Origin: Panicum virgatum
Taxonomy: Eukaryota > Streptophyta > Magnoliopsida > Poales > Poaceae
Reading direction: 5' to 3'
DNA: 64,000 nt
Assembly (NCBI RefSeq): GCF_016808335.1
Contig: NC_053149.1
Location: 31,121,339-31,185,338, forward strand
Position 1 is the stretch's first letter. Every line of letters begins with the position of its first letter. Positions 34,203 to 45,608 of the stretch are shown here, piece by piece. The notes beneath the pieces are model-generated. The model was given only the letters and a program-made list of their open reading frames with translations. It was not told the DNA's origin and made no database searches. The translations under genes were made by a program, and so were the position numbers.

Positions 34203-36113
34203 TCCTAGAAGTCCTCGTACTCCTGGTAGCTCCGGGTGAACTCCTCCGTGTCACCGGGAACTGAGCAGCAGTTGGGTATCCCCAAAGAGAACAAGAGGAA
34301 AAGAGTAGAGTAGGCAAGAGTGAATACACAACTTGTACTCAACAAGTATAACACAAACTATGAGGCTCTAAGGTTGACTGACTCAACTGCATTATCTTTT
34401 AGTCTTGGCAAAGTTTTATTAAAGCTAATTACTACAAGTGCATGAATTTCCATAAACCCAATTACATAGAAATTAATCAAAATTAATTATAAACTACTGA
34501 GAACCAAACCAAACCACCCGGGGAACCCCCCTAATCAAAGGAAGATAACCCATTAATCAAAAGGAGGATCTGGGCCGCTCATGACCATGAGCACGGCTAG
34601 TATACCAGTTTTACACTCTGCAGAGGTTGCACATCTTTACCCACAAGTCGTGAGCTACGCTAGTTGTTCATCACACTTCCGTAGGTGAGATGGCTAGCAA
34701 GCACACTACGAGGCCGTTACAAAGAATCTCGTTGGTAAGGAATAACTGCGAGGGTTGGATCGGCGACTATGGAGCAGGTCTAGTGGGCGTCAAGACACAG
34801 AGCACAGACGAGGCCACTCAGTACGAGGGCCATAGAAGCTTACCACCCCTGCCCCGCAGGTAAGTTACTCCAAACCAAAAAGACCTAATTAGTAAGCCAA
34901 GACCGTCTCACTCCAGTCTTGTGGTAGTGCTGTTGTCCCAGGTTGTCGATCTATGAACTGGTCCCTATGGAGAGAGGCCAACCAAGCACTAAGCACCGTG
35001 CTGGCCCCCTAAACCATGTTTCTAGAAAAAACCAATTTTTAACGAGATGTGAGCCACTCAAGCACAGATCACAGAGGGCCACTCTCAGAATTAAGTTGCA
35101 TATACCATTAATCAAATTAATTAAAAAAGACCAAGTGTGTTATAGCACAGCACCTAGCACAACTAAGCAAAATGCAACCCAAGGGATATATATATATAAG
35201 GTAATAAAGTGGCTAGGAAAGTACTTATAGGCATACAGTATTAAAATGCAGTATGAAAATGTATTTAAAAGTGATAGGTGGTGTTCATGTTATACTTGCC
35301 TTCCTCAAAGTTCTCCTGCTGCTCAAACTACTGTGAAGACGGTGGCTGCTCTGGGTACTGGTACTCCTCTGAAGGATCAACGTCTACTTACGATCGCAAC
35401 GCCAAAACAAGTCCAGCACATACACATACATGCAAACAAAGGCAAACACTAAGAAACAGTACAACAATACATAAAAACAGCAAACAAAACTAAGCTAGAA
35501 CTATTCTGCGTGTTACAATGATCGCGTGGACATAAAGAACACCTAAAACGGAGCTAGAATGTGAAAACTAGGCTTAAAACAAGATCTAGGGGCTTTTCTG
35601 CAAGAAAAACAAAGTTTCTAGGGGTTTTCTGCAAAAACCAGGGACCTATACATAATTAAAGGATAGATCTAAGGTCTAACTCACAAAAAGATAGGGGCTG
35701 GACTACGGGTTCTAAACAGGGAAAACTGAAGGGTTTAAGTGATAAAAACAGGACCTAGTTCTAATTGCTTTTGAACTACCAGAACTGCGGGTTGATTTCG
35801 AATAGGAACAAGGGCTTTTGTGCAAGAGTGGAGGCGCTGACCATTTTCTGGTCTAGTTGACCTCAGCCCTATCAGATTGCAGCCGTCGGATGCCGATCCG
35901 GTGGTTCAGGACGCGAGGCGAGGGCTGCAGTGGTGCGGGTCGCCGGTGCTAGGCTCCACGGCGGTGGGCTCGCCAGCGCTCGGGAAATCCAGCAATCCAG
36001 GCCCCAAGCTATGGAGTTTCGGGTCAGGGTTGGTGAGCGTGAGACTGAGAGCGCATTCCCGGGCTCGGGTCAGGCCGGTGACATAGCGAGAACGGCCATC
36101 GGTGGTGAGGTAT
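34203..36113 (-). mobile_element. Element G 5' LTR, main piece (minus strand)
   Basis: After the TCCTA duplication the minus-strand G LTR resumes (CTAGAAGTCCTCG reversed). It matches, in inverted orientation, the plus-strand LTR at about 36829-38820. Its front part is missing. The inverted match stops near 36113. Confidence 0.85.
34205..35383 (-). other. LTR micro-ORF, copy in element G LTR (minus strand)
   Basis: Block 1 is 35383-35300 (84 nt; EEYQYPEQPPSS, then FEQQENFEE), donor AAG|GCAAGT, with one TAG inside. Block 2 is 34260-34205 (56 nt), acceptor CTGCTCAG, ending VPGDTEEFTRSYQEYEDF and TAG. Block 1 differs from A and D by in-frame losses of two codons and block 2 keeps exactly 56 nt. 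The stop codon overlaps the insertion site of element E. Confidence 0.55.
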
Positions 36114-36828
36114 ACCGCCGCAGCCGCACCCCGGGCTCCCCACTCCACCTACGCCACCACAGCCTCCTACCCAAGCTCACCACTGCACCGCTTTGCACGG
36201 AACAGAAGCCGCCACCGTGTTCCCGACGCTCCCCGACGTCCCCGCCACAGCAAGCTGCCGGAGAAGCTCCACCCAGAGGCCAGGAGCATCCCCGAGATGC
36301 GGCCGCCAAACTCGACCCCTGCATACCGGGAATAGCTGCAGTGGAGGCATGTCGACCTCCGCCTGTGCTGCTACGATTCCGCTCCTGCGCCGCCTCGCAT
36401 CGACATCTACGGCCGGTAACAGCATCATGCGAGGGTAATGATCATGCCGTGTCCATTCCCCGCTCTTTTTTTCCTTCTATTGCACCCAGTTGACCTCGCC
36501 GTAGCTCAGCTGCGTCGCCGGTCCGTGGAGTAGGCTCTGTCGTGTTGCTGTAGACCGCTTTGAGCCGTGAGTAGTTTGCCCTTGTCTCTTGCGTGCTACC
36601 CGACCCCAAAACCGAGGTCAGCCGAGACCGGAACCGCGCTCCCGCGGCACGCCGGTGACCCGACGCCGTTGCTTCACCCGCCGCTGTGGATCCAAGGGGC
36701 CGCTGCCTCCCTGAGGCGTCCATCCATGCGCGGAGCCGCACACCTAGGTAAGCAAGACGATGGCGCTCCTTTTGCCACGTGCACCCTCACATACCGGCGG
36801 GAATTGCTCGCCGGAATAGATGCATGCC
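36114..36828. other. GC-rich spacer between the inverted LTRs
   Basis: About 700 bp with no convincing gene. Composition resembles the GC-rich front part of the Tekay-like LTRs, so it may belong to the plus-strand LTR H, but I could not align it to a second copy. Confidence 0.5.
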
Positions 36829-38978
36829 ACCTCACCGCCGATGGCCATTCTCGCTATGTCACCGGCCTGACCCGAGCCCGGGAATGCACTCTCGGCCTCA
36901 CGCTCAACAACCCTGACCCGAAACTCCATAGCTTGGGGCCTGGATCGCCGGATTTCCCGAGCGCTGGCGAGCCCACCGCCGCGGAGCCCTGCATCGGCGA
37001 CCCGCACCACGCAGCCCTCGCCTCGCATCCTGAACCACTGGATCGGCATCCGACGGCTGCGATCTGATATTGCCGAGGTCAACCAGACCAGAAAATGGTC
37101 AGCGCCTCCACTCTTGCACAAAAGCCCTTGTTCCTATTTGAAATCAACCCGCAGTTCTGGTAGTTCAAAAGCAATTAGAACTAGGTCCTGTTTTTATCAC
37201 TTAAACCCCTCAGTTTTCCCTGTTTAGAACCCACAATCCAGCCCCTGTCTTTTTGTGAGTTAGACCTTAGATCTATCCTTTAATTATGTATAGGTCCCTG
37301 GTTTTTGCAGAAAAGCCCGAGAAACATAGTTTTTCTTGTAGAAAAGCCCCTAGATCTTGTTTTAAGCCTAGTTTTCATGTTCTAGCTCTGTTATAGGTGT
37401 TCTTTATGTCCACGCGATCGTTGTAACACGTAAAACAGTTCTAGCTTAGTTTTGTTTGCTGTTTTTTTGTATTGTTGTACTATTTCTTAGTGTTTGCCTT
37501 TGTTTGCATGTATGTGTATGTGCTGGACTTGTTTTGGCATTGCGATCGTGAGTAGACGTTGATCCTTTGGAGGAGTACCAGTACCCGGAGCAGCCACTGT
37601 CTCCATAGTAATTTGAGCAGTAGGAGAACTTTGAGGAAGGCAAGTATAACATGAACACCACCTATCACTTTTAAATACATTTTCATACTGCATTTTTATA
37701 CTGTATGCCTATAAGGACTTTCCTAGCCACTTTATTACCTTATATATATCCCTTGGATTGCATTTTGCTTAGTTGTGCTAGGTGCCGCGCTATAACACAC
37801 TTGGTCCTTTTTAATTAATTTGATTAATGGTATATGCAACTTAATTCTGAGAGTGGCCCTCTGTGATCTGTGCTTGAGTGGCTTACGTCTCGTTAAAAAT
37901 TGGTTTTTCTAGAAACATGGTTTAAGGGGCCAGCACGGTGCTTAGTGCTTGGTTGGCCACTCTCCATAAGGACCGGTTCATAGAGTGACAACCTGGGACA
38001 ACAGCGCTACCACAAGACTGGAATGGGACGGTCTTGGCTTACTAATTAGGTCTTTTTGGTTTGGAGTAACTTACCTGCGGGGCAGGGGTGGTAAGCTTCT
38101 ACGGCCCTCGTACTTAGTGGCCTCGTCTGTGCTCTGTGTCTTGACGCCCACTAGACATGCTCCATAGTCGCCGATTCAACCCTCGCGGTTACTCCTTACC
38201 AACGAGATTCTTTGTAACGGCCTCATAGTGTGCTTGCTAGCCATCTCACCTACGGAAGTGTGATGAACAACTAGCGTAGCTCACGACTTGTGGGTAAAGA
38301 TGTGCAACCTCTGCAGAGTGTAAAACTGGTATACTAGCTATGCTCACAGTCATGAGCGGCCCAGATCCTCCTTTTGATTAGTGGGGTTATCTTCCTTTGA
38401 TTAGGGGGGTTCCCCGGGTGGTTTGGTTTGGTTCTCAGTAGTTCATAATTAATTTTGATTATTTTCTCTGTAACCGGGTTTATGGTAATTCATCCACTTG
38501 TAGTAATTAGCTTTAATAAAACTTTGCCAAGACTAAAAGCTAATGCAGTTGAGTCAGCCAACCTTAGAGCCTCATCGTTTGTGTTATACTTGTTGAGTAC
38601 AAGTTGTGTACTCACTCTTGCCTACTCTACTCTTTTCCTCTTGTTCTCTTTGGGGATACCCTACTGCTACTCAGTTCCCGGTGGCGCGGAGGAGTTCACC
38701 CGGAGCTACCAGGAGTATGAGGACTTCTAGGCATTCATCTCCCAATCGATGTCCCTATGGCGCCCAGCTTCCGAGTTTCGTACTTGTTTTACGCTTCCGC
38801 ATACTCTGTATCAGACATTTGTCATTTAAGTAATAAATAACATTCATACTCGCTTTATTATATCTTTTTACGTGATATGTGTTGTGATATATTGTTCATT
38901 CTGTTGTATATGCGTGTGACTTGATCCTGGCACGTATATGATTGCTCGGTTTATGTCCTTTTGTAAACCGGGTGTTAC
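36829..38978 (+). mobile_element. Element H: plus-strand LTR of the G subfamily, front truncated
   Basis: It shares subfamily markers with G, such as ATGTCCTTTTGTAAACCGGG near the end, and forms a head-to-head inverted pair with 34203-36113. It ends GGGTGTTACA at 38978. No PBS follows; Athila-like ORF1 sequence begins at once, so H is either a fragment or a 3' end. Confidence 0.85.
37556..38730 (+). other. LTR micro-ORF, copy in element H LTR
   Basis: Block 1 is 37556-37639 (84 nt) with three stops (TAG, TAA, TAG). Block 2 is 38675-38730 (56 nt) and reads VPGGAEEFTRSYQEYEDF and TAG in the joined frame. Donor AAG|GCAAGT and acceptor CTACTCAG are kept. Confidence 0.5.
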
Positions 38979-39956
38979 ATGTTTGGCATGCGGTTGGATG
39001 GGATGGTTCTGTGCCCGTTGAGGAGAATGGTTCTTGTCTCCTCACCATCTAGTTTCTTTGCACTTTTCGGGAGGTGGACGATGGTGTTTCTTTCCGACTT
39101 TTTGGAGTTGAACGCTATTTTAATTGGAGAAATTTCAGTCACCTCCTTGGTTTTAGCACGCGCTTGCCAGTTTCCCTTGCAAAAGCTTGCCGCGGTTTTG
39201 ATCGACATGAGTTTTGGGGGTTTCATTTCGGGTCAAGTTGTTCATGGCAAGTTTGCACCTCGGTGCAATGACATTCAAAATCCGACTCTTCGTTTGATGC
39301 ACAAGTGGGTGGCTATCACTCTCTTTCCAAGAGATGATCCACGACCAGTGCGCAACGATGAGTTGATGATATTATACGCCATGGTCAACAAGATCCGAAT
39401 CTCCTCCGCACAAGCAATGGTTAAGCAATGGCTCACAAATTTTCGGATGACGGGTCCTATTGAATGCACTTCTTTGGTTACCCGCATCACATCAAACATT
39501 GGAATCTTAGACGGGAACCCCGTTCCTTTCATTGAGGAGCCCCGTGTTATGATCGATGAGGCATACTTGGTTCAAGGCCACACGCTCAAGAAAGGCCCGG
39601 ATGACTCCTTGATTTTCTTTTTGCTTGGTTATACAAACGAAATCCCATTGCCAAATGTGGTATATCATTTGTATAACTGCCGTTCGCTAACCATCCCACT
39701 TGTTTCACAAGAGGAGAGCTACCGGCATAGTGTTTCTGGTCTTCCTGGCAGGGTTACAAGAAGTAGGGCCAGAAGGGAGGAATTCATGCAGCAGCAACCT
39801 CAGCCTCAACCACAGCAATATGAGGTTGGAGGTTCGTCATGGCAGAGTACCAGCTCCACCAAGTGGGCACGGCAGGCCTCAGGGCACCGGTTCACCAGTT
39901 CCAGCTCCAGTGGACCCCGCGACGTACAGCTTCGTCCAGAGGCTTCGCCACTCTGA
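38979..39956 (+). pseudogene. Athila ORF1-type protein, truncated and frameshifted
   Basis: The 325-codon frame has segments typical of the plant Athila ORF-1 family: RLDGMV near the start, RCNDIQNPTLRLMHKWVAITL, VKQWLTNFRMTGPIECTSLVTRI, DEAYLVQGHTLK and GYTNEIPLP. The function of this family is unknown. The first codons border LTR H, so the ATG at 38979 is probably fortuitous and the real N-terminus is lost. Near 39840 the frame appears to shift: another frame then carries TRQMGELNMRTTNIDKSLGQ, which looks like the normal coiled C-terminus. Confidence 0.8.
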
Positions 39957-41651
39957 CTCGGCAGATGGGCGAGCTGAACATGCGCACCACCAACATCGAC
40001 AAGTCGCTGGGCCAGCACATCGAGTAAACTCAGAACTGGCAATGATACACAGGCGAGAGGATCTGCAATCTGGAGCAGCAACAGCAGCAATCCCAGGAGA
40101 AGTGGAGGGCCTACTACCGTTGGGCTGGGTTTAATCCCAACCAGCAGTAGTGAGCCTGAAGCTAGCTTGGGGGAGGACCCCCATGAGAGGTACCTTGTAT
40201 CAAACTCTACCTTTACCACTTTCCAAAATCTTGCATGAAACCAAACAAAAATTTACAAAATTCTGAAAATCTATAAAAATTTGCATAACTAAAATCAAAT
40301 AAAAATTGGCAAAACCTTTAAAAACCCAAAAATATTTGCTTGCTTTCTAGTATGTGTAGTAAGCATGTGTAGTTTTTCCTTATTGAGATGATGAATAGTT
40401 GCTCTGTTAGTTCCTTTCATATGCCTAATTACAACCTTGTGCTCTCCCTAAGTTTTGAGTTTGGTGGCTAGATGTTCAAACCTTAAGCTTGAAACTTGTG
40501 GGTAGCGAAAAGCAGAATTCGAATCTAGGTTGCTGTGGGTTATGATATGGCTGAAAAGAGTTGCTATGATCTCCTACATGATGCTTGATATCCGGAGTAT
40601 TTCTTTTCAAAAATACAAAAATAAAATAAAGTTCCTCGGTGACATGCAATTCCTATCCAGAGCCATATGAGTTACAAGTTTGAAAAGCCTTTTCTACATA
40701 TGCAACTTGTCTTCTCATTGAGCTTTGTCAAATTGTTGTGACCCTTTGTGAGAATCACTTCATATGCCCATGATCAAGATCACGTACATGTCCACTCACA
40801 TGCTATACTTCTACACTTGGAAGATAGCAAGTACATCTCCGATTCATCCACAAATAAAACTCCATGTTGTGCCATGTTTATCTCTGTCCAAAGACATCAT
40901 CATAATGTATGGGCTATACAAAAAGAAATAAAAGATGCATACCCAAAGAAGGTATGCCACATGCCCACAAGGCATGTCAAAAAAAAGAGAGAAAAGATGC
41001 ACACCCAAAGAAGGTGTGCCACACACCCACAAGGTGTGTCAAAAAAAAAAGGAGAAAAAGAAAATATAGCCCATACCTAAAATATTACAAGGGAGAGAGA
41101 AATCATATAAAGGAGTTTCATCCACCATCCACCAAAAATATTTACACACTTGCTAATCTTGATCAAGGCTTATGACTTGTTTCTCCTTTGGATCCGGTCT
41201 TTGACTTAGCGAAATATGAGAAGCAGGTTTGTCATTATATCCTCCATACCTACAGACCCACTAAAAAGAGCCATTAGAAGTAGGATGGAAAAACAAAGGC
41301 ACATAAAAAGGCCTTGGTGAGGAATGAAACACATTTGAGAGATCCGAGATATCACCCGAGGAACTACAATATTTCTTTTCAAAAACTTTATAAAAACCTC
41401 CGGATTGACGGTTGAACAAAGGAGTGGTAAGTGGTACTCTACAAGCCGTTCTGACCCTCAACCGCCAAAGATGAGGATGATGCTATAAGCCCCACAGGAG
41501 TAAGGTAAAAGGTGCGAACAAGGCCAACATATTCAAAATAAAGGTAAGAACACTCGGTTGTGCCTTGGGCATAAGTCAGGAATGCGACATTGCAGCAACT
41601 CCTGATCAACAACCTAAGTCTAAAACTTTGCTCGGGACGAGCAAAGGGCTA
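39957..41651 (+). other. Non-coding interior of element I
   Basis: After the decayed ORF1 end there is a first GCTTGGGGGAGG motif (about 40168), then AT-rich sequence. A direct repeat of about 66 bp occurs at 40930-41045 (two copies of CCCAAAGAAGGTxTGCCACA followed by A-rich runs). No gene is seen. The end of the interior has CTCGGGACGAGCAAAGGGC just before the PPT. Confidence 0.7.
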
Positions 41652-41663
41652 GCTTGGGGGAGT
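41652..41663 (+). other. Polypurine tract of element I
   Basis: AGCTTGGGGGAG directly before TGTTGACGG, the LTR start. Confidence 0.8.
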
Positions 41664-42127
41664 TGTTGACGGTGCTTAAGTGCCATTTTCACCCGTCAAC
41701 TATACTCAATAATAAAGGAAAACTACATGCCTTACTCACATATTTGTATCACTAACCTCGCAACACAGTTGTTTTCGAGTTTTGTACATTTCAGATGAGC
41801 AAGAGCGGAATAAGATGAAAACAAGCAGCAGACGCCACATAACTACGCAGAATATCGCATCCGGCGTCACACCCTTATAAAGAGGGCCCACATGTCAGAG
41901 GAAACGGGGCCTCCACACAAGATGCACTAGAGGATAAGAATAAGATCCAACGAATCAACCACCCAGCAAAGGATCAGCACGGACGGCTGACAGGTGGGGT
42001 CGGCCGACCCCTAGGGTCGGCCGAACCTAGCCTGCAACACGTCCAAGTGCATCTCGAGGAGGAGTCACGGCCAAGGCACCTGATCATCTTCCATATATGC
42101 GTTGGCGGGAAACCGACCTCCAAGTAG

Positions 42128-42135
42128 TATAAATA
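42128..42135 (+). promoter_or_regulatory. TATA box in element I LTR
   Basis: TATAAATA followed by GGGCC and a pyrimidine/CA-rich stretch, a typical position for LTR transcription start. Confidence 0.7.
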
Positions 42136-43384
42136 GGGCCTCCCCCCCCTCTCAACACACACACACACTTCATTCCATTCTCACCAAGAAGGCTCTCCTC
42201 TCTCTTGCTCTCTTAGCTAGGTAGTGGAGCTAGGCTAGTTCTCTTTAGCGAGCAAGTCGTCCTCAGGGTCATTGAGCAATCCTTGGCTCTGGTATGGCTT
42301 TGTATCCGACTTGTCAGACTTCTATTCATAACATAGAGTTCTGCCATGGTAGCTTTACTATCTTGATAGTTTATCAATCCATGCTTATATCGTTCATAAG
42401 TTATGCTACGGTCTTGGTTAGGCCAGATGATCCGGGTACGGATAGAGGTTCATTGTGCTTTCGGGCTTGCTCTAGTGTTTTACTCGTCCATCCGAAGGGT
42501 GGGAGACCTGGGGGCACTAGAGTAGTGACTTCATACACGAGCGTGGTGCTCGGGTATGCGGGATCCTTCAGATATGACCATGCTCCATGGTGTGACTAGG
42601 GTAGACGGCAGGTGGTGATAGCCCTGTACGTCCGGCATAACAGCGGTGTTGCATTTAGCGTACTCCCCGACGTTTGGGTTCGGTGTAGGAGTTCATGCAA
42701 AGAGGTAATGAAACTGGACGTTCTCCAGTGCGGGACCTTCTCCCCGCTATCCCATTTTCCTGGCACCTGCAGTCCTAACCATGATCGAACATGACCCCAG
42801 CTTTGGATAGAAGCGCTAGGACACCTAACCTAGCCTAAGCTCCAGCTGACATGACGTAGGATAGAGTAGTTCTTTGTTTTATAGTTTCTCTCCTTTATTC
42901 CTTCCTCTTGGAGTGTGGATGTGTGCTGTGTCGCATTACCCTTGTGTAAGCATCTAGGCCCTCAAGGTATGTTTCGGTGATTAATGACAACCATTATTGT
43001 GATTAATGAGTTTGTGCAGCTTAATAGATCATTATCGCTCATTTGGTTATATGACAAAAGAGGCCCCTCAATTTTAGTTATTCTAAAAGGCGATCTCGGT
43101 TTTCAACTTATATATATGTCAAGGCTAAGGATCTTTCTAGTCCTAAGTGTCACAAGGTTGAGAAGGACACTTAGGTTAGTATAGGTTTTATAGTTTTGTA
43201 GTGATCGCACTATTAAGAGGGGTTAAGGCTTAGTAACTTGAGCATGGACATGGTCATTTGAAAATGGATGCACACTATGGTCACTCAGGTTTCTAGAAGT
43301 TCAAATAAGTGGTTCTCAAACTATATCTCAAGAATATTTGGATTTCACTCAAGACTCAAATCAGAAAAGACAAAATCAGAAAAA

Positions 43385-43860
43385 GTCTATACACCGGTTT
43401 AACCGACGCTCTCAATTTTCTATACGTCGGTTAAACGAAGTCAGCAGAGTCTGGACAAATTCAATACACCGGTTAAACCGACGTGTTTGAATTTAACGTC
43501 GGTGCATTGGTCCAGAGTTGGTTTTTCCAGGGAAATTCAAGTTCTATTCACCGGATTAACCGACGCTGTTTGAATCAAGACGTCGGTGCAATTGACCAGT
43601 GAGATGGTTTTTTCAGAGGAATTTAAAAGTTGTACTCACCGGTTAAACCGACGATAGGTTTGAGTTAACGTCGGTGCAGTTGTCCAGAGACTTGGTTTTT
43701 CAGAGGAATTTAAAAGTTGTATTCACCGGTTAAACCGATGCTACGTCGGTTAATCTGCCCCAGTTGTAACGGCTAGTTTTCAGAAGAGGCAGTTTACATT
43801 CACCGGTTAAACCGACGATGACAATGGGGGGTACGTCGGATTAACCGGCGCTACGCAGTT
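43385..43860 (+). repeat. Repeated CCGGTTAAACCGACG / CGTCGGT motifs in the solo LTR
   Basis: Six units of about 75-85 bp each pair a CACCGGTTAAACCGACG-like box with a following ACGTCGGT box on the opposite strand. They lie upstream of the TATATA box at 43906, in the U3 region, so they could be repeated enhancer or protein-binding sites. Confidence 0.8.
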
Positions 43861-43905
43861 TTCTGGCAGCTTTTCTCCAACGGCTCTATTTGTGTGAGCT
43901 GCCTT

Positions 43906-43911
43906 TATATA
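43906..43911 (+). promoter_or_regulatory. TATA box of the solo LTR
   Basis: TATATA in the context CCTTTATATACCCCTCC, about 50 bp after the repeat array. Confidence 0.65.
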
Positions 43912-44986
43912 CCCCTCCAATGGGTCATTTCACCCACTCTTGACACCAGGCAACATCCAAACACTCATACCATAGTCAAGAGCCACCTTGAGCTTCATCA
44001 TTCACATACTTGTGCATTCAATCAATCAAGAAGCAAGATTAAGGACTTGAGTAGAGAGAAGCTAGTGTGCATCCGTTCTTGGTGATCGGTTCTTGCTCAA
44101 GTGAAGGCCTTAGCTTGTTACTCTTGGTGATTGGCATCACCTAGGCGATCTTGGTGATCGAGGTGTTTTCTCGCGGAGCTTGCCAAGGATTGTGGGAGCC
44201 CGGAGAAGAAGATTGTACGTGGCTTGATCTCCACCACGCCGGGATGGTGAACGGAGACTCTTAGTGAGCGCCCTCGTCTCGGTGACTTGGGAGGTGACAA
44301 GACTCTTTGAGAGTGTCACAACGTGGATTAGGGGTGTGTGCCAACACATCGATACCACGGAAAAAATCCGGTTGTCTCTTGTCCACTCTTTATATTCAAG
44401 CATTTTCTTTCATGCAATTTATTCATGAGCTTGACTTAGAGATCATAACTTAGCTCTACCTTGCTAGGCTTTACTTTGTTTTAGCTCTCTTAGTTTGTGT
44501 TAGGAGCTTAGTTATCCGGTTGGTGAATTGGTGCCCTACTAGCATTGCATAGGTTAAGGTTGCTTTACTTTGTTTTAGAATTTGAAAAAGGCCCAATTCA
44601 CCCCCCTCTTGGTCCATCGATCCTTACACCTTGCTTATTCTTTATCTGTACTTACCCCTGTAAGAGTAATGCCTATTGCTTGAGGCACTATGTCATGGTT
44701 AATGTTGAGTACAATACCTTTGCCTCTGCCGTCCTTTGGGACACAAATAAATGATGATACCCTTACTCTCCGGGTGAAATGCTACAATGGTATATCCGTG
44801 CGCTTGCGGATCCATCTGTAATCATATTGATTATACCACGAGAGTGGCACCCCTTGGGTGCAGTTGCTAGGATGGGTTCGGCGGCCTCATTTCTAGTGAT
44901 TGCACTAAGGACTGCCAACAGGCATTTCTGGCGCTATTGCTAAGGATTTTAACCTTTCCTAGTGATTGCGGTAAGAAATGTCAACA

Positions 44987-45589
44987 TGTGCAACTGCTTC
45001 GGTCAAGCACTGGAGTTGCTAGGTCTGCGTAGCCACGGCTTCGATGAGGTTTGGTGGTGGTCTTGCTGCTCGGCTTCTCTCTGGGTGACTTCTTCCAGGT
45101 GTTCCATCGGACGATTGATTCTCCGATTCGGCGTCTTCTGAGAAGGGAAGAGCGGGGATCTAATTAGTTTAGCATAAATCTCTTACAATAAAATAAAGTA
45201 TTTTAACTAATAATCTACACTCAGTGGTATGAAGCATAAGAAACAATCAAGATCCGATCAAGAACCAAGCACTCAAACAACAAAATAGCCCTAACTACGA
45301 CTATCTAGTTCTCTTAACGATCTAGTTACTTCGTATATTATTCAGACGGGGTAGACTCTACTCCATGAGATTTAGGGCTCTTATCTGTTGTAGATGATCT
45401 CCTTAATCTCTTCCTACTGGTCTTCGCAAGAATTGCTTCAGCGGAGGTAAGAGAATAAGTCGGGTGAGTGGAAAACTTAATCAAGGAAAGTAGTTAATAG
45501 TTCAAGGGGGTATAGTAAATAGTCAGAAGCATTTAGATAGGTCCTAATTCTAACGACCATTCCTAGGGCTCGTACTACAGTCAAGTACA
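44987..45589 (-). mobile_element. Element J: leader and possible start of gag (minus strand)
   Basis: Minus-strand sequence between the PBS and the end of element I. A short frame near 45115-45015 (MEHLEEVTQREAEQQ) might be a gag start but has no diagnostic motif. The rest of J was presumably to the left of I and is not found. Confidence 0.55.
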
Positions 45590-45601
45590 GCTCTGATACC
45601 A
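45590..45601 (-). other. Primer binding site of element J
   Basis: TGGTATCAGAGC on the minus strand, 7 bp after the LTR end. It is the tRNA-iMet type. Confidence 0.85.
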
Positions 45602-45608
45602 ACTAAAA

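Larger units (their letters stand above)
42945..44628 (+). mobile_element. Solo LTR (probably Ty1/copia) inside element I LTR
   Basis: The termini TGTAAG and CTTACA are inverted. CCTTG is duplicated exactly at 42940-42944 and 44629-44633. Only one LTR and no interior is present. The end, GCCCAATTCACCCCCCTCTT, is typical of a common grass copia LTR group. It has a TATATA box at 43906-43911. Copia assignment is by recognition of the ends only. Confidence 0.85.
38979..44986 (+). mobile_element. Element I: Athila-like Ty3/gypsy element, 5' truncated
   Basis: It contains an Athila ORF1-type gene, a GCTTGGGGGAG motif after the ORF (40168), about 1.5 kb of non-coding sequence, then the PPT AGCTTGGGGGAG and an LTR. 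No pol motifs were seen, so it is probably a non-autonomous derivative. The left part is cut at 38979 by LTR H. The LTR holds a solo LTR. Confidence 0.82.
41664..44986 (+). mobile_element. 3' LTR of element I (about 1.63 kb without the insertion)
   Basis: Starts TGTTGACGG and ends ATGTCAACA. It is interrupted by the solo LTR at 42945-44628 with CCTTG duplications. The flanking sequence on the right belongs to minus-strand element J, so I inserted into J. Confidence 0.85.

Noticed and set aside
38979..38981. ATG exactly at the LTR H border as start of the Athila ORF1
   Set aside because: Family similarity starts only a few residues in and the border is a junction, so this is probably not the native start.
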